NCBI RefSeq assembly: GCF_019352175.1
Contig: NZ_JACBYI010000001.1
Span: 585,112 to 649,111 of the forward strand
Direction of reading: 5' to 3'
Length of the DNA stretch: 64,000 bases
DNA from: Paenibacillus sp. S150
GTDB taxonomy: Bacteria > Bacillota > Bacilli > Paenibacillales > Paenibacillaceae
Shown here: in pieces, positions 37,945 through 47,658 of the stretch
Layout: each line of letters begins with the position of its first letter
Position numbering within the stretch: position 1 is the stretch's first letter
The notes under the pieces: generated by a model
Told to the model about the DNA's origin: nothing
Database searches by the model: none
What the model saw: only the letters and a program-made list of their open reading frames with translations
Translations under genes and position numbers: made by a program

Positions 37945-37991
37945 AAAAACCGCGAAAAGCCTTGTAGAATCAAGGTTTTTCGCGGTTTTTT
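37945..37991. terminator. Long hairpin with T-run at the element left end
   Basis: Arms AAAAACCGCGAAAA and TTTTTCGCGGTTTTT, extended by CCTTG/CAAGG around a 6-base loop, form a stem of about 19 bp with A- and T-runs on either side. It can stop transcription in both directions and would insulate the element from the chromosome. The rest of 37894-38149 shows no gene. Confidence 0.85.
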
Positions 37992-38149
37992 CCGTTTTCC
38001 CCAAGTACAGCAAGGGTTTGTCGGGTTGACCCAAAAAGCAGCCATTTTTGCACGTTGGGAAGAACTCGGAGAGAACTAGACAAGAACCAGCCCCGCTCCC
38101 TGCCATTGACAAATTTTAGTGGAGCATAAACTCCGGGGAGGTTTTTCCG

Positions 38150-38944
38150 ATGACTAAAGCCAAGATCATAACCATTGCCAACCAGAAGGGTGGCACAGGC
38201 AAAACGACCACCGCCTACAATTTAGCCCATGCCTTATCCCATGAAGGAAAAAAAGTGCTGCTGGTAGACTTCGACCCGCAAGGCAATCTCACCTTATGCT
38301 TTGGAATTGAGCAATCTAATCTGTTGCCGGTTACCATATGCAATATTTTAGAAGCAATGATAAGCGATCTCCCGCTTCCTGCAGCCGAGGAATACCTGCA
38401 TCGTCAGGATAATATTGACCTCATACCGAGCAACATTGAACTGGCTGTCACCGAAATCAATTTGCGGAATGAGATGGGGAATGAAAAGACATTAGCTGAA
38501 CTTCTGGAACCGATGAAGACAAACTATGACTACATTCTCATCGACACCAACCCGTCGCTGGGTTTGCTCACGATCAACGCCCTGGCCGCAAGTGACAGTG
38601 TATTGATTCCCGTAAATCCGCAGTTATGGTCGGCTACTGGCCTCACTCAATTGCTTAATATTATCGTAAAAGTGAAGAAACGAATCAATCAGCAAATTAC
38701 TATTGAAGGCATCCTGATGACCATGTGTGATTTCCGTACCAATCTGTACAAACAGGCATACAAGCTGGTGAAAGAGTACTACGAAGGAATCATTCGCATC
38801 TTTGAATCACAAATTCCTCTCACCGTCACAGTGGGGGAGGCCAATTTTTATAGCCAAAGTCTGATTGATTACCAGCCCAATGCTAAAGTAACCATTGCTT
38901 ATCAAGACTTAGCCAAGGAGCTGATGCAGCATGGCAACGACTAA
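38150..38944 (+). CDS. parA: ParA-family ATPase
   Basis: A cytoplasmic Walker-type ATPase for segregation or maintenance of the excised element. The 264-aa product has the deviant Walker A KGGTGKTT near the N-terminus (IANQKGGTGKTTTAYNLA), Walker A' VLLVDFDPQGNLT, and Walker B YDYILIDTNPSLGLLT. No N-terminal DNA-binding domain is present, so it is of the short chromosomal/Soj type. ATG 38150 follows GGGGAGG. It overlaps parB by 14 bp and opens the element's main plus-strand operon. Confidence 0.95.
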   Translation: MTKAKIITIANQKGGTGKTTTAYNLAHALSHEGKKVLLVDFDPQGNLTLCFGIEQSNLLPVTICNILEAMISDLPLPAAEEYLHRQDNIDLIPSNIELAVTEINLRNEMGNEKTLAELLEPMKTNYDYILIDTNPSLGLLTINALAASDSVLIPVNPQLWSATGLTQLLNIIVKVKKRINQQITIEGILMTMCDFRTNLYKQAYKLVKEYYEGIIRIFESQIPLTVTVGEANFYSQSLIDYQPNAKVTIAYQDLAKELMQHGND

Positions 38945-39997
38945 GCGCATGGTTCCGAAGCTCGGCAGCATTGACGAGTTGCTTCGGCTCTCTGACCAAT
39001 CCTTTAAGGATACCGAAACTCCCTCAGCGTTGGAAGGGGAATCCAATCGCTTCCCATTACCAAAATCAGATTTTTTAAAGACCATCCGTTTCGCTTATAT
39101 GAGGGCGAAAGGCTCGCAGATATGGCAGACAGCATTCAAAATAACGGCGTATTAATCCCGGTTATTGTCCGCAAAATCGAAGTGGACGAAAGCGGCTGCG
39201 AATATGAAATGCTGGCCGGGCATAACCGTATGAACGCCGCCCTGATGATTGGTATGGATCAACTTCCTTCTATTATAAAGGAACAGCTTACCGATGAAGA
39301 AGCGCTTATGTATGTGGTGGAGACCAATGTGCTGCAACGCTCCTTTTCGGATATGCTGCCATCAGAGAAAGCTAAGGTGCTATCCCTGCGCTACTCGGAT
39401 ATGTTCTCACAGGGCAAACGCAACGATATTATTGAGGAACTAAAAAAGCTCGAAAACCCGCACCACGACAAGGAAAACCCAACCTCGCCCCTTTTAGGTA
39501 CAAAGTTAAGAAGCGATGAAAAATTGGGCCTGGAATACGGATTGGCCAAAAATACAGTGGCTCGCTTATTGCGTATCGACAAGCTTATGCCTTCCTTAAA
39601 AAAGCGAGTGGATGACGCAGAGCTTGGCCTTTACCCGGCCGTCAGTCTCTCCTATCTTTCAGCGGCGGAACAATCCATCATTGAAGACATTTTGTCCAAC
39701 CATGCCTACAAGCTGGATATGAAGAAAGCCGAATTGCTGCGTGATTACTCCGGCAAGCTTACCGCCGAACAAGCAACCAAAATCTTATCTGGCGAAGCGA
39801 CCCGCAAACCACGCGCTAAATCGCCTGCTCCTTTCAAACTCAAGCACAAGGTCTATGCCAAATATTTTAACCCGCAAAGCAAAGCTTCCGAAGTGGAAGA
39901 GATTATCGATAAGGCGCTGGAGATGTATTTTGCCCAGCAGCAGCCCCCCCAATCCCATCAAGAACTGGAGGATACCGAACATGTACCCGACCTTTAA
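38931..39997 (+). CDS. parB: ParB-family protein, read through a -1 frameshift
   Basis: Partner of ParA; ParB proteins bind parS sites and CTP and spread on DNA. The protein is encoded in two frames. Frame one (from ATG 38931) gives MATTKRMVPKLGSIDELLRL to about residue 48. The rest continues in the -1 frame as FFKDHPFRLYEGERLADMAD, SIQNNGVLIPVIVRK, the box LAGHNRMNAALMIG and the helix-turn-helix core (GLEYGLAKNTVARLLRIDKL), ending at 39997. The switch falls at T TTT TTA (39071-39077). Product about 355 aa if joined. It may be programmed frameshifting, a real mutation in a homopolymer, or a sequencing error. Confidence 0.85.
39071..39110 (+). other. Candidate -1 ribosomal frameshift site in parB
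   Basis: The heptamer T TTT TTA (39071-39077) is in the correct phase for a -1 slip from frame one to the frame that encodes the rest of ParB. Eleven bases further a hairpin with stem TTTCGC (39089-39094) and GCGAAA (39105-39110) could stimulate it. The hairpin is small and no stimulatory Shine-Dalgarno sequence lies at the usual 10-14 bases upstream. Confidence 0.45.
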
Positions 39998-40433
39998 AGA
40001 CATTAAGCATGAGCAATTTTACGAAGGCAATATTCGCATGACCCATAGCCAGCAAGACCCTTATCGCAAGGCGTTATTTTACTTACTGGGACTGACTCCG
40101 CAGACCCGCCAGCACATTCAGGATATCTACGATTATGAGGAAAGCTGCATCCGGCTGGAGGGCTTAGAGCAAGGCTGGCAAACCAGCAGCTCCATCAAGC
40201 TTACCCGACTAGCCTTCAACTTGTTTAACGGCTATACCGGAGACAGCGAAGCAGACCGGGACTACTCCCGGAACTACAGCCCGTATCACCTGTTCGATAC
40301 CAGCCTCATGCCCTATTTTTTTGAAGCGTTGAAGCTGCGGTATGCCGAATATGCCCACACCTTGCAACAGCCGTTCCTCCCGTTTTCCCCGATTCATGCA
40401 GACCATTCAGAAGAGTATGAAATGGAGTCGTAA
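39981..40433 (+). CDS. DUF6075-like protein of conjugative elements
   Basis: A 150-aa cytoplasmic protein beginning MYPTFKDIKHEQFYEGNIRM and rich in aromatic residues, with DPYRKALFYLLGLTPQTRQH in the first half and LTRLAFNLFNGYTGDS in the second. This matches, from memory, the DUF6075 proteins common in integrative elements of Clostridia and Bacilli; function unknown. It overlaps the end of parB by 17 bp and its TAA shares a base with the ATG of the next gene, so the operon is tightly coupled. Confidence 0.75.
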   Translation: MYPTFKDIKHEQFYEGNIRMTHSQQDPYRKALFYLLGLTPQTRQHIQDIYDYEESCIRLEGLEQGWQTSSSIKLTRLAFNLFNGYTGDSEADRDYSRNYSPYHLFDTSLMPYFFEALKLRYAEYAHTLQQPFLPFSPIHADHSEEYEMES

Positions 40434-43400
40434 TGTCTCACAAACCAGCGATCCATCCCATTTCCATAAGAAAGGAGAGCCGCCATGCGTCGAGCAGAAC
40501 AGTTGCGGATCTGTACGAGTCAGCCATTGCCGATCTGACCCAAAGTGGAGAAGCTTGGAGTGACTACCTGCACTTCGCTGCTTCCATCTATAAATACTCC
40601 TTTGACAATAGCCTGCTGATCTATGTTCAGCGCCCGGATACCACCATGCTGGCTCCCCTCCCTCTTTGGAATCAGTTGGGGCGCTATGTGAAAAAGGGCG
40701 AAAAGAGCATCGCCGTTTGCGATTTCCAGCAGGGCAGTCCAGTGTTAAATCACCTGTTTGATGTCACCCAAACCACCGGGAAACCGGCACCCGCACTCTG
40801 GAGTCTGGAGCAAATTGACGTTTCCGAACTGGCGGGACGCTTGACTTCCTACGACACCATGGACCTATCCAGCGCAATCTCTGATCTGGCTAAAGCCTCT
40901 GTGGTTTCCATTTGGGACGAACTGCTGCAAGACTTCGAACACGATATCGAGGATCACTTTCTCGGTACAGTGCCCCCGCAAGGCTTGGAGCAGCATATGG
41001 GCGACCTGATTATGGACAGCGTTCGCTATCTCGTCCACCGCCGCTGCAAGCTGCCGGAACCGAATGGCATCGACTTCGCCACCATTGTTCACTTAGACAC
41101 TCTGCCTCTTGTCGCCCGCTTGGGCTATCAGGTGAATGCCATCGCCCGCGGCTTGCTTGCTGATATTGCCCGTTACATCAAACTTATGGAACACGAAAGG
41201 AGCACCTTTTATGAACAAGAAGGAACATCCAAGCCTGACCTATCACGAGATCGACGGTCTACTGTATCCCGATCTGCAAATCTCGGGCAACCCGGAAGCC
41301 GACCAGCAGCCGCTGGGCAAGTACGGGCGGATGGCACTGAACCATCTGCGCAACCATCACCCGCAGCGCTTCCTGATTCTCCAGATGCAAGGCGACCTGA
41401 TGAAGAAAATGCACCAAGTGGAACAGGAAGCGCTGGAACGGATGGAGCAATTGAGCGAGCAACTGCTTCGGCTCCAGCCGATGCCGCAGACCAACGACAC
41501 CCTGGAGCGGACGCGGCATCTGAATCAGATCAAATCCACAGCGGAAGAACTGGTACTGAACGACATCGTCCTGAAGCCGAGATAACCGTACCTTCTTCTC
41601 CCACAAATCTTTTGCAACCCCCTTCCCCGGAGCCGCCTGCCAGCGGTTCTTTTTTTACGCCGGAAACCAGCAAACAAGCAGAAAAACATACCATCGAGGA
41701 AATGCTAGAGTACCTGCTGCGCAGCGATAGAGGAACATCAGTGATTAAGCCACGTATCTACCAATTCGTTACCGAGCAGCATCCGGTGAAACCTGCCGCT
41801 CTTGTCCCGTTGCTCAAGCAAGTGTATGGGATTGGCGGTACATGGGGCAGCTTTGGCAACAACCTGAAAGGCTACCTGACAACCAGCAAAGGAATGGAAC
41901 TGGAATGGAAAGATACAGACGGGAACCATCGAGAAGGTTTGACCTGGAATAAGGTTTCCGCCATGATGCTGCGGCTGATTCGGGAAGGACGCTATGATGA
42001 ACAATTTGCCCCCTTCCCATCTGAAGAACCCGAGTGGACCTTGTTCGACTATGCTACACAGCAATCCCATGGAGAAAAACAGGAATTAGACGGCGGCTCT
42101 ATGGAGGCAGAAGAAACCTTACCTAAACCGTCTGGAGAAGAAGCGTCCTCTACTTCACTGCCTTCTATCGATGCAAAGATAGACCCAATTGAGTTAGACA
42201 CATTCCATTCGGACCAGCCTCCTACTGCTGATCCCATCTACGCCGTCAACTATCGCTTTAACCCGGAAGCATCTCCTTATGTGTCCGGTCCCAAAAACAA
42301 GTATAAGCGAAATGTGGAAGCGATCCGCTTACTCAAACATTTGGAAGCAGAACAGCGACAGGCAACAGTGGAAGAGCAGCAGATCCTGGCCGGTTATGTT
42401 GGCTGGGGCGGATTGGCTAACGCTTTCCACCCTACGGCATCCGGCTGGGAGAATGAATACACCGAGTTGAAGCAATTGCTGGACGATGAAGAATATGCCG
42501 CGGCACGCAATTCTACGATTACTGCCTTTTATACCGAGCAAGCGGTAATTCAACCGATTCATGCTACCTTGCAGCGTTTTGGGCTAACGGATGGTACAGG
42601 CCGCAAGCTGCTGGAGCCGTCCATGGGCACAGGCAATTTCTTCTCCGTGCTGCCGCCGGAATGGGAGCAAGCGGAGCTTCACGGGGTGGAACTGGATCAA
42701 CTGACCGGCAGAATCTCCCGGCAGTTGTACCCTCAAGCCACGATCCACCTCCAGGGCTTTGAAACGGTAGATTGGATGGATACTCGTTTTGACGCGATGT
42801 TCTCGAATATTCCTTTTCACAATATCCGCATCTTTGACCGGCACTACCAAACGAATCATTTGATCCATGACTACTTTTTCATTAAAGCCGTGGATCTGCT
42901 GAAACCCGGCGGCATCCTTGCCTTCATTGTCAGTAAGGGAACGATGGACAAACAGGATTCTGCGGTTCGGGAAATCCTGGCCCAAAAAGCGGAGCTCATC
43001 GGTGCCGTTCGACTGCCTAATACGACCTTTCAAGCTCTGGCTGGTGCTACCGTGACCACAGATATTGTCTTTTTGCAAAAAAGGGAGCTGCCTCTTACGC
43101 TGAATAAAGAAGATATGCCAGACTGGGTGTTCGTCGGGACAACACCAGACGGAGTCCCCATGAATCGCTATTACCTCAGCAACCCCGACCAATTGTTGGG
43201 GAAAATGATTTGGGATCGCGGGATGTACGGGGCGGAGCAGACAACTGCTTGTGTGCCGCATGAAGATCAGCAACTATCCATCGTACTAGAGCAGGCGCTG
43301 GGAAGATTGCAGGCTGTCTTCTCTCCCCTTTCCCATCAGGTGACAGAGTTAAAACCATCGATGCTTTTGGACGCGGATGAACCGAGACGCCTAGAAGCAC

Positions 43401-46400
43401 CGCCCGGAATTAAAAATTTCACTTATATCCACGAACAAGGGCAGATTTATTATTGCGAAAACGGCGAGTTGTTGCCCCTGGACATTAAGGGAAAAAAGGC
43501 AGAACGCATCAAAGGCTTATGCGAAATCCGAACCGCGCTGCTGGAAGTGATTTCGCTTCAGTCCCGTGAATATGGCTATGAAGAAACTGAACTGACAGCA
43601 ACTCAGCAAGTATTAAACAGTGCTTATGACCGCTTTGTCCACGCCTGCGGTTATATTAATGATCGGGCCAACACAGCCGCTTTTGCCGACGACGATCAAC
43701 TGCCGCTGCTCCGTTCCATCGAAGACCTGAGCCCAGAGAAAACGTGGAGCAAAGCGGCCATCTTTTTTCGACCCACCATCCGTTCCAACCATCTACCCGA
43801 TCATGCAGAGTCAGCGATTGAAGCGCTGCAAATCTGCCTGAATCAGCGGCTGCGCATTGACCTGCCCTACATGGCCCACCTGTGCCGTACAACGACAGCT
43901 GAAATCCGTGAGGAATTGGGCGAACGCATCTTTTTAAACCCGCAGAAATATACAGGTGATGAAGAAGAAGGCTGGGAACTGGATGAAGACTATCTATCTG
44001 GTAACGTAAAGGACAAGCTGGCCTACGCCATTTTGAAAGCGAAAGAGCACCCCGACCTGTTTCAACGCAACGTATCTGCACTGACCGCCGTTCAGCCCGC
44101 CCCCCTGCTTCCCGGCGATATCGATTTTCGCATTGGCAGCCCGTGGATTCCGGTACGGTATTACCGGGAGTTTATGTATGAAACCTTCGCCACTGCCCAG
44201 GTTCTGCAGACCACGCAAACCGTCGATGTAGATTATTTGGAATACACCAACCTTTGGCGTGTATCCGGCAAATCCCTGGAGCGCGATTCCATCAAAGTGA
44301 GCCAAACCTATGGCACACGCCGCGCCAGCGCTTATGAGATTTACGAATCCAGTCTAAACCTGCAAAGCATCACCGTCCGTGATCCTGTTACCTACCTGGA
44401 CTCCAGCGGGAACGAGCAAATCAAATATGTTGTGAATGCCAAGGAAACGATGATTGCCCGTGCCAAGCAACAGCAAATGAAGGAAGCCTTTGCTTCCTGG
44501 CTATTCCGCGACAAGGACCGCGCCGACCATCTGCTGGCAATCTACAACGATACATTCAACACGATTCGGCCCCGCCATTACACGGGCGACCACCTCGTAT
44601 TCGCCGGGATGAATGAGGAAATGCAGCTCCGCAAGCACCAAAAGGATGCGGTGGCCCGTATTCTCTACTCCGGTACGGCGCTTATGGCCCATGAAGTCGG
44701 CGCAGGCAAAACCGCCGCGATGATTACTGCCGGCATGTCGTTGAAGCGAATCGGTGCAATTCAAAAGCCAATGTTCTGCGTACCCAATCACCTGACTGAG
44801 CAATGGGCCAATGAATTCCTGCGCTTCTTCCCTGCAGCTAACATTCTCGTAACCACGAAAAAGGATTTTGCCCTGACCAACCGTCAACGCTTTGTCTCCC
44901 GTATTGCCATGGGTGACTACGATGCCGTTATCATCGGCCATAGCCAGTTTGAGAAAATCCCTATTTCCAGCGAACGTCAAGAGCAGCTCCTGCAAGATGA
45001 AATTCGCAATGTGTCTCAAACCATTGACCAGGTGAAAAAAGAAAAGGGAGACAACTGGAGCATCAAGCAGATGGTGGTGTTTGAGAACAACCTGAAATCC
45101 CGTTTGGAGCGTCTGGCGAATGAAGGCAAAAAGGATGATCTACTCAACTTTGAACAATTGGGCGTAGATATGCTATTTGTGGATGAGGCTCACGTCTACA
45201 AGAATTGCTTCACCTTTACGAAAATGCGCAATGTCGCCGGAATCGGCAAAACCAGTAGCCAGCGGGCCACCGATATGCTGCTCAAATGCCAGTATCTGCA
45301 GGAAATGAACGGCGGACGTGGCGTGGTCTTTGCCACAGGCACACCGATCAGCAACAGTATGTCGGAAATGTACGTGATGCAGCGTTTTCTCCAGCCTCAT
45401 TTGCTGCAAAAGCTAGGGCTGAACTTTTTTGACAATTGGGCGGCGACTTTCGGTGAAGTCGTGTCCTCCCTGGAAATCACACCGGAAGGCAGCGGCTACC
45501 GGATGAAATCCCGCTTTGCCAAATTCCACAACCTGCCCGAACTGATGAATCTGTTTCGCCTCGTAGCGGACATTCAAACCGCTGATATGCTGCAACTACC
45601 TACTCCCAAACTGGAAGGCGATAAAGCCACCGTTATTGTCAGTGAATGTTCTCCGTTTCAGCAGCAGCTGATGGATGAGTTTGTGGTACGGGCCGAGCAG
45701 ATCCGCAACAATGAAGTGGATGCTTCCGAGGATAACATGCTCAAGCTGACGCATGAAGCCAAACTGATGTCCATTGATCCCCGACTAGTTTATGAGGATG
45801 CTTCTGTCGATCCTGACTCCAAATTAAACCGCTGCATCCACAACCTCTATGACATCTGGCAGCAAACAGAGGTCGAGAAGCTGACCCAGGTCGTTTTTTG
45901 CGATAGCGGTACACCCAAGCCGGGAGTCTTTAACGTATACCATGAGGTAAAAAGTCAACTTATACTTCGCGGCGTACCGGAGGACGAAATCGCGTTTATC
46001 CATGATGCCAAAACGGATGCCCAGCGGGAGGAATTGTTTGAGCAGGTGCGCCGCGGCGAAGTCCGGGTTTTGCTTGGTTCCACCTCCAAGCTCGGAACCG
46101 GGACCAACATTCAAGATCGTCTCATTGCTGCACATCATACCGACTGCCCTTGGCGTCCTTCAGACATTATCCAGCGAGACGGCCGCATCCTGCGGCAAGG
46201 CAACCGCAATCCCGTTGTACAGATTTTTCGGTATGTCACAAAGGGAACCTTTGACTCATACTTGTGGCAAATTCAGGAGCAGAAGCTGCGCTACATCTCC
46301 CAGGTCATGACTGGCAAAAGTATCTCCCGCTCCTGTGAGGACACCGATGAGACGGTACTGTCCGCTGCCGAAATAAAGGCCGTGGCCACCGGCAATCCTA

Positions 46401-47095
46401 TGCTGACTGAAAAGATGCAGGTGGACAATGATGTCTCCCGCCTCAAGCTCTTGAAGGCCAACTGGCAAAATGAGCAGGTGATGCTGGAGCAGCGTATCCA
46501 TAAGCAGTATCCTTTGATGCTGACGGTAAGCGAGGAGAAACAGGAGAAGCTTCAAGCGGATATCCAGATAGCAAAACAGAATCGGCAATCGGATTTCTTA
46601 ATTCAACTGGATGGAACCTACTATGAAGAACGAACGCAAGCCGGGGAAGTGCTGCTTTTGTTGGCTAAACTAACCGAGATTGATCAACCGCCCAGAACCA
46701 TTGGCCAGTTTCACGGCTTTCCTCTTTCCTTATCTCGCTCGATTTTTGATTCCGTCCATATTCAGGTCCAAGGAGCAGAAAGATACACCGCAGAGCTTGG
46801 CGAGTCGGCACTGGGGAATATTTCTCGTCTCGAAAATCTGATTAAAAAGCTTCCATCATTGCTTCAAGCCACGAAGCAGCATTCTGAAGAGATGCTGGAG
46901 CAGCTTGCCGCGGCGAAAAAAGAATGGGGTAAGCCGTTTGAGGAGGAACAGAAGCTGCAACAACTGGTTATGCGGCAATCCGAGATCAATTCTGCGTTGG
47001 AGTTTAAGGAATTGCAAGGACAGGAAATCGTCATAGAGGAACAAGCGGAGGAAACAGATCGAGAGCCGGAGAAAGAATTGGAACCTGAAATATAG
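40433..47095 (+). CDS. Giant methylase-helicase protein of the element
   Basis: A 2,220-aa protein of the SNF2-like helicase/DNA methylase type carried by many ICEs, probably an antirestriction or DNA-processing factor. Order: an ArdC-like N-terminal region (about 20-245, YSFDNSLLIYVQRPD), a low-complexity linker (about 255-400), a DNA-binding-like module (about 425-520, YGIGGTWGSFGNN), an N6-adenine methylase fold (motif I LEPSMGTGNFF near 727; the catalytic NPPY is replaced by NIPF near 791), and a superfamily 2 helicase with Walker A HEVGAGKT near 1419, VDEAH near 1582 and motif VI QRDGRILRQGN near 1915. A coiled-coil-like tail ends in acidic residues. The linker is overlapped by tnpV in another frame. 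Start ATG 40433 is joined to the previous stop codon. Confidence 0.9.
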   Translation: MSHKPAIHPISIRKESRHASSRTVADLYESAIADLTQSGEAWSDYLHFAASIYKYSFDNSLLIYVQRPDTTMLAPLPLWNQLGRYVKKGEKSIAVCDFQQGSPVLNHLFDVTQTTGKPAPALWSLEQIDVSELAGRLTSYDTMDLSSAISDLAKASVVSIWDELLQDFEHDIEDHFLGTVPPQGLEQHMGDLIMDSVRYLVHRRCKLPEPNGIDFATIVHLDTLPLVARLGYQVNAIARGLLADIARYIKLMEHERSTFYEQEGTSKPDLSRDRRSTVSRSANLGQPGSRPAAAGQVRADGTEPSAQPSPAALPDSPDARRPDEENAPSGTGSAGTDGAIERATASAPADAADQRHPGADAASESDQIHSGRTGTERHRPEAEITVPSSPTNLLQPPSPEPPASGSFFTPETSKQAEKHTIEEMLEYLLRSDRGTSVIKPRIYQFVTEQHPVKPAALVPLLKQVYGIGGTWGSFGNNLKGYLTTSKGMELEWKDTDGNHREGLTWNKVSAMMLRLIREGRYDEQFAPFPSEEPEWTLFDYATQQSHGEKQELDGGSMEAEETLPKPSGEEASSTSLPSIDAKIDPIELDTFHSDQPPTADPIYAVNYRFNPEASPYVSGPKNKYKRNVEAIRLLKHLEAEQRQATVEEQQILAGYVGWGGLANAFHPTASGWENEYTELKQLLDDEEYAAARNSTITAFYTEQAVIQPIHATLQRFGLTDGTGRKLLEPSMGTGNFFSVLPPEWEQAELHGVELDQLTGRISRQLYPQATIHLQGFETVDWMDTRFDAMFSNIPFHNIRIFDRHYQTNHLIHDYFFIKAVDLLKPGGILAFIVSKGTMDKQDSAVREILAQKAELIGAVRLPNTTFQALAGATVTTDIVFLQKRELPLTLNKEDMPDWVFVGTTPDGVPMNRYYLSNPDQLLGKMIWDRGMYGAEQTTACVPHEDQQLSIVLEQALGRLQAVFSPLSHQVTELKPSMLLDADEPRRLEAPPGIKNFTYIHEQGQIYYCENGELLPLDIKGKKAERIKGLCEIRTALLEVISLQSREYGYEETELTATQQVLNSAYDRFVHACGYINDRANTAAFADDDQLPLLRSIEDLSPEKTWSKAAIFFRPTIRSNHLPDHAESAIEALQICLNQRLRIDLPYMAHLCRTTTAEIREELGERIFLNPQKYTGDEEEGWELDEDYLSGNVKDKLAYAILKAKEHPDLFQRNVSALTAVQPAPLLPGDIDFRIGSPWIPVRYYREFMYETFATAQVLQTTQTVDVDYLEYTNLWRVSGKSLERDSIKVSQTYGTRRASAYEIYESSLNLQSITVRDPVTYLDSSGNEQIKYVVNAKETMIARAKQQQMKEAFASWLFRDKDRADHLLAIYNDTFNTIRPRHYTGDHLVFAGMNEEMQLRKHQKDAVARILYSGTALMAHEVGAGKTAAMITAGMSLKRIGAIQKPMFCVPNHLTEQWANEFLRFFPAANILVTTKKDFALTNRQRFVSRIAMGDYDAVIIGHSQFEKIPISSERQEQLLQDEIRNVSQTIDQVKKEKGDNWSIKQMVVFENNLKSRLERLANEGKKDDLLNFEQLGVDMLFVDEAHVYKNCFTFTKMRNVAGIGKTSSQRATDMLLKCQYLQEMNGGRGVVFATGTPISNSMSEMYVMQRFLQPHLLQKLGLNFFDNWAATFGEVVSSLEITPEGSGYRMKSRFAKFHNLPELMNLFRLVADIQTADMLQLPTPKLEGDKATVIVSECSPFQQQLMDEFVVRAEQIRNNEVDASEDNMLKLTHEAKLMSIDPRLVYEDASVDPDSKLNRCIHNLYDIWQQTEVEKLTQVVFCDSGTPKPGVFNVYHEVKSQLILRGVPEDEIAFIHDAKTDAQREELFEQVRRGEVRVLLGSTSKLGTGTNIQDRLIAAHHTDCPWRPSDIIQRDGRILRQGNRNPVVQIFRYVTKGTFDSYLWQIQEQKLRYISQVMTGKSISRSCEDTDETVLSAAEIKAVATGNPMLTEKMQVDNDVSRLKLLKANWQNEQVMLEQRIHKQYPLMLTVSEEKQEKLQADIQIAKQNRQSDFLIQLDGTYYEERTQAGEVLLLLAKLTEIDQPPRTIGQFHGFPLSLSRSIFDSVHIQVQGAERYTAELGESALGNISRLENLIKKLPSLLQATKQHSEEMLEQLAAAKKEWGKPFEEEQKLQQLVMRQSEINSALEFKELQGQEIVIEEQAEETDREPEKELEPEI
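41195..41202 (+). promoter_or_regulatory. Ribosome binding site of the nested tnpV-like gene
   Basis: GAAAGGAG lies eight bases before ATG 41211, inside the coding sequence of the helicase gene. It is one of the best sites in the element and decides the start of the nested gene. Confidence 0.75.
41211..41585 (+). CDS. tnpV: TnpV-like protein nested in the helicase gene
   Basis: A complete 124-aa reading frame lying entirely inside the helicase coding region, in a different frame of the same strand. It starts MNKKEHPSLTYHEIDGLLYP, has GKYGRMALNHLRNHHPQRF, a charged helical middle (QVEQEALERMEQLSEQLLRL) and ends with IKSTAEELVLNDIVL, the pattern of TnpV proteins of transposons and ICEs (role unknown, probably regulatory or in mobility). 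The strong ribosome binding site at 41195-41202 supports real translation. In the helicase frame the same bases encode only a Ser/Pro/Ala/Gly-rich linker. The amino-acid quality clearly favours the tnpV frame here. Confidence 0.85.
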   Translation: MNKKEHPSLTYHEIDGLLYPDLQISGNPEADQQPLGKYGRMALNHLRNHHPQRFLILQMQGDLMKKMHQVEQEALERMEQLSEQLLRLQPMPQTNDTLERTRHLNQIKSTAEELVLNDIVLKPR

Positions 47096-47266
47096 TTCAT
47101 CTAATAAGAAAACCAACATGCAACACCGGCCTTATGTTTGAGTCTGTCATTGGTATCAAACATACTCTTGAAAGCGAGGAAAGCGAATGAGAATGAATTC
47201 AAAATGAAAGAACCGTTCACAACAAGAAACGGTCTTTTCATGGCATCAGTGAGATTGTTTTCGCAA

Positions 47267-47542
47267 TTATTCAATCTTATCTATTGAAAATCCAGTTGCT
47301 CTGGCAATGAGTGATTGATCTACCCCTTCGACTATCAAGTGATTGACCACTTGCTCAATGCCCTCATGCTTAATCGCATCCAGTATTTGCTCCAGTCCCA
47401 TAGCCGTTCCTCCTTCCTTGATTTGCAACATGAATTGTTCAATCTGTTTCCTGCCCTCTGGCAACTTTTGCACCAACACTTGGGCAATCCAAGCAAAGAA
47501 TTTCTGCTGATTTAGTAGCAGTCTTTTCAATGATTCATACAA
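47267..47542 (-). CDS. Small protein resembling the C-terminus of Rpn/PDDEXK transposase-like proteins
   Basis: The 91-aa product has a basic helical N-terminus and ends GIEQVVNHLIVEGVDQSLIA then RATGFSIDKIE, which resembles the tail of recombination-promoting nuclease (Rpn) proteins. No nuclease domain is present, so it may be a remnant or a separately made regulatory tail. Start TTG 47542 has only a weak distant ribosome binding site. It stands alone on the minus strand between the helicase and the cargo. Confidence 0.5.
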   Translation of the reverse strand: MYESLKRLLLNQQKFFAWIAQVLVQKLPEGRKQIEQFMLQIKEGGTAMGLEQILDAIKHEGIEQVVNHLIVEGVDQSLIARATGFSIDKIE

Positions 47543-47658
47543 GATTTATCTATTACCTCTTACTCACATCAACAAGTCACAACAAACCAATTACTTACAC
47601 AAAGTGCCGCGGTTATTATATAATACTCCCAACACTATGATAAGGAGGATTTGTTGAT

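Noticed and set aside
37810..38112. Minus-strand frame overlapping the tRNA scar as an integrase end
   Set aside because: No tyrosine-recombinase motif is visible and a strong hairpin lies in the middle of it.
42600..43090. Active adenine methylase within the giant helicase protein
   Set aside because: Motif I is present but the catalytic NPPY is replaced by NIPF, so activity cannot be claimed.
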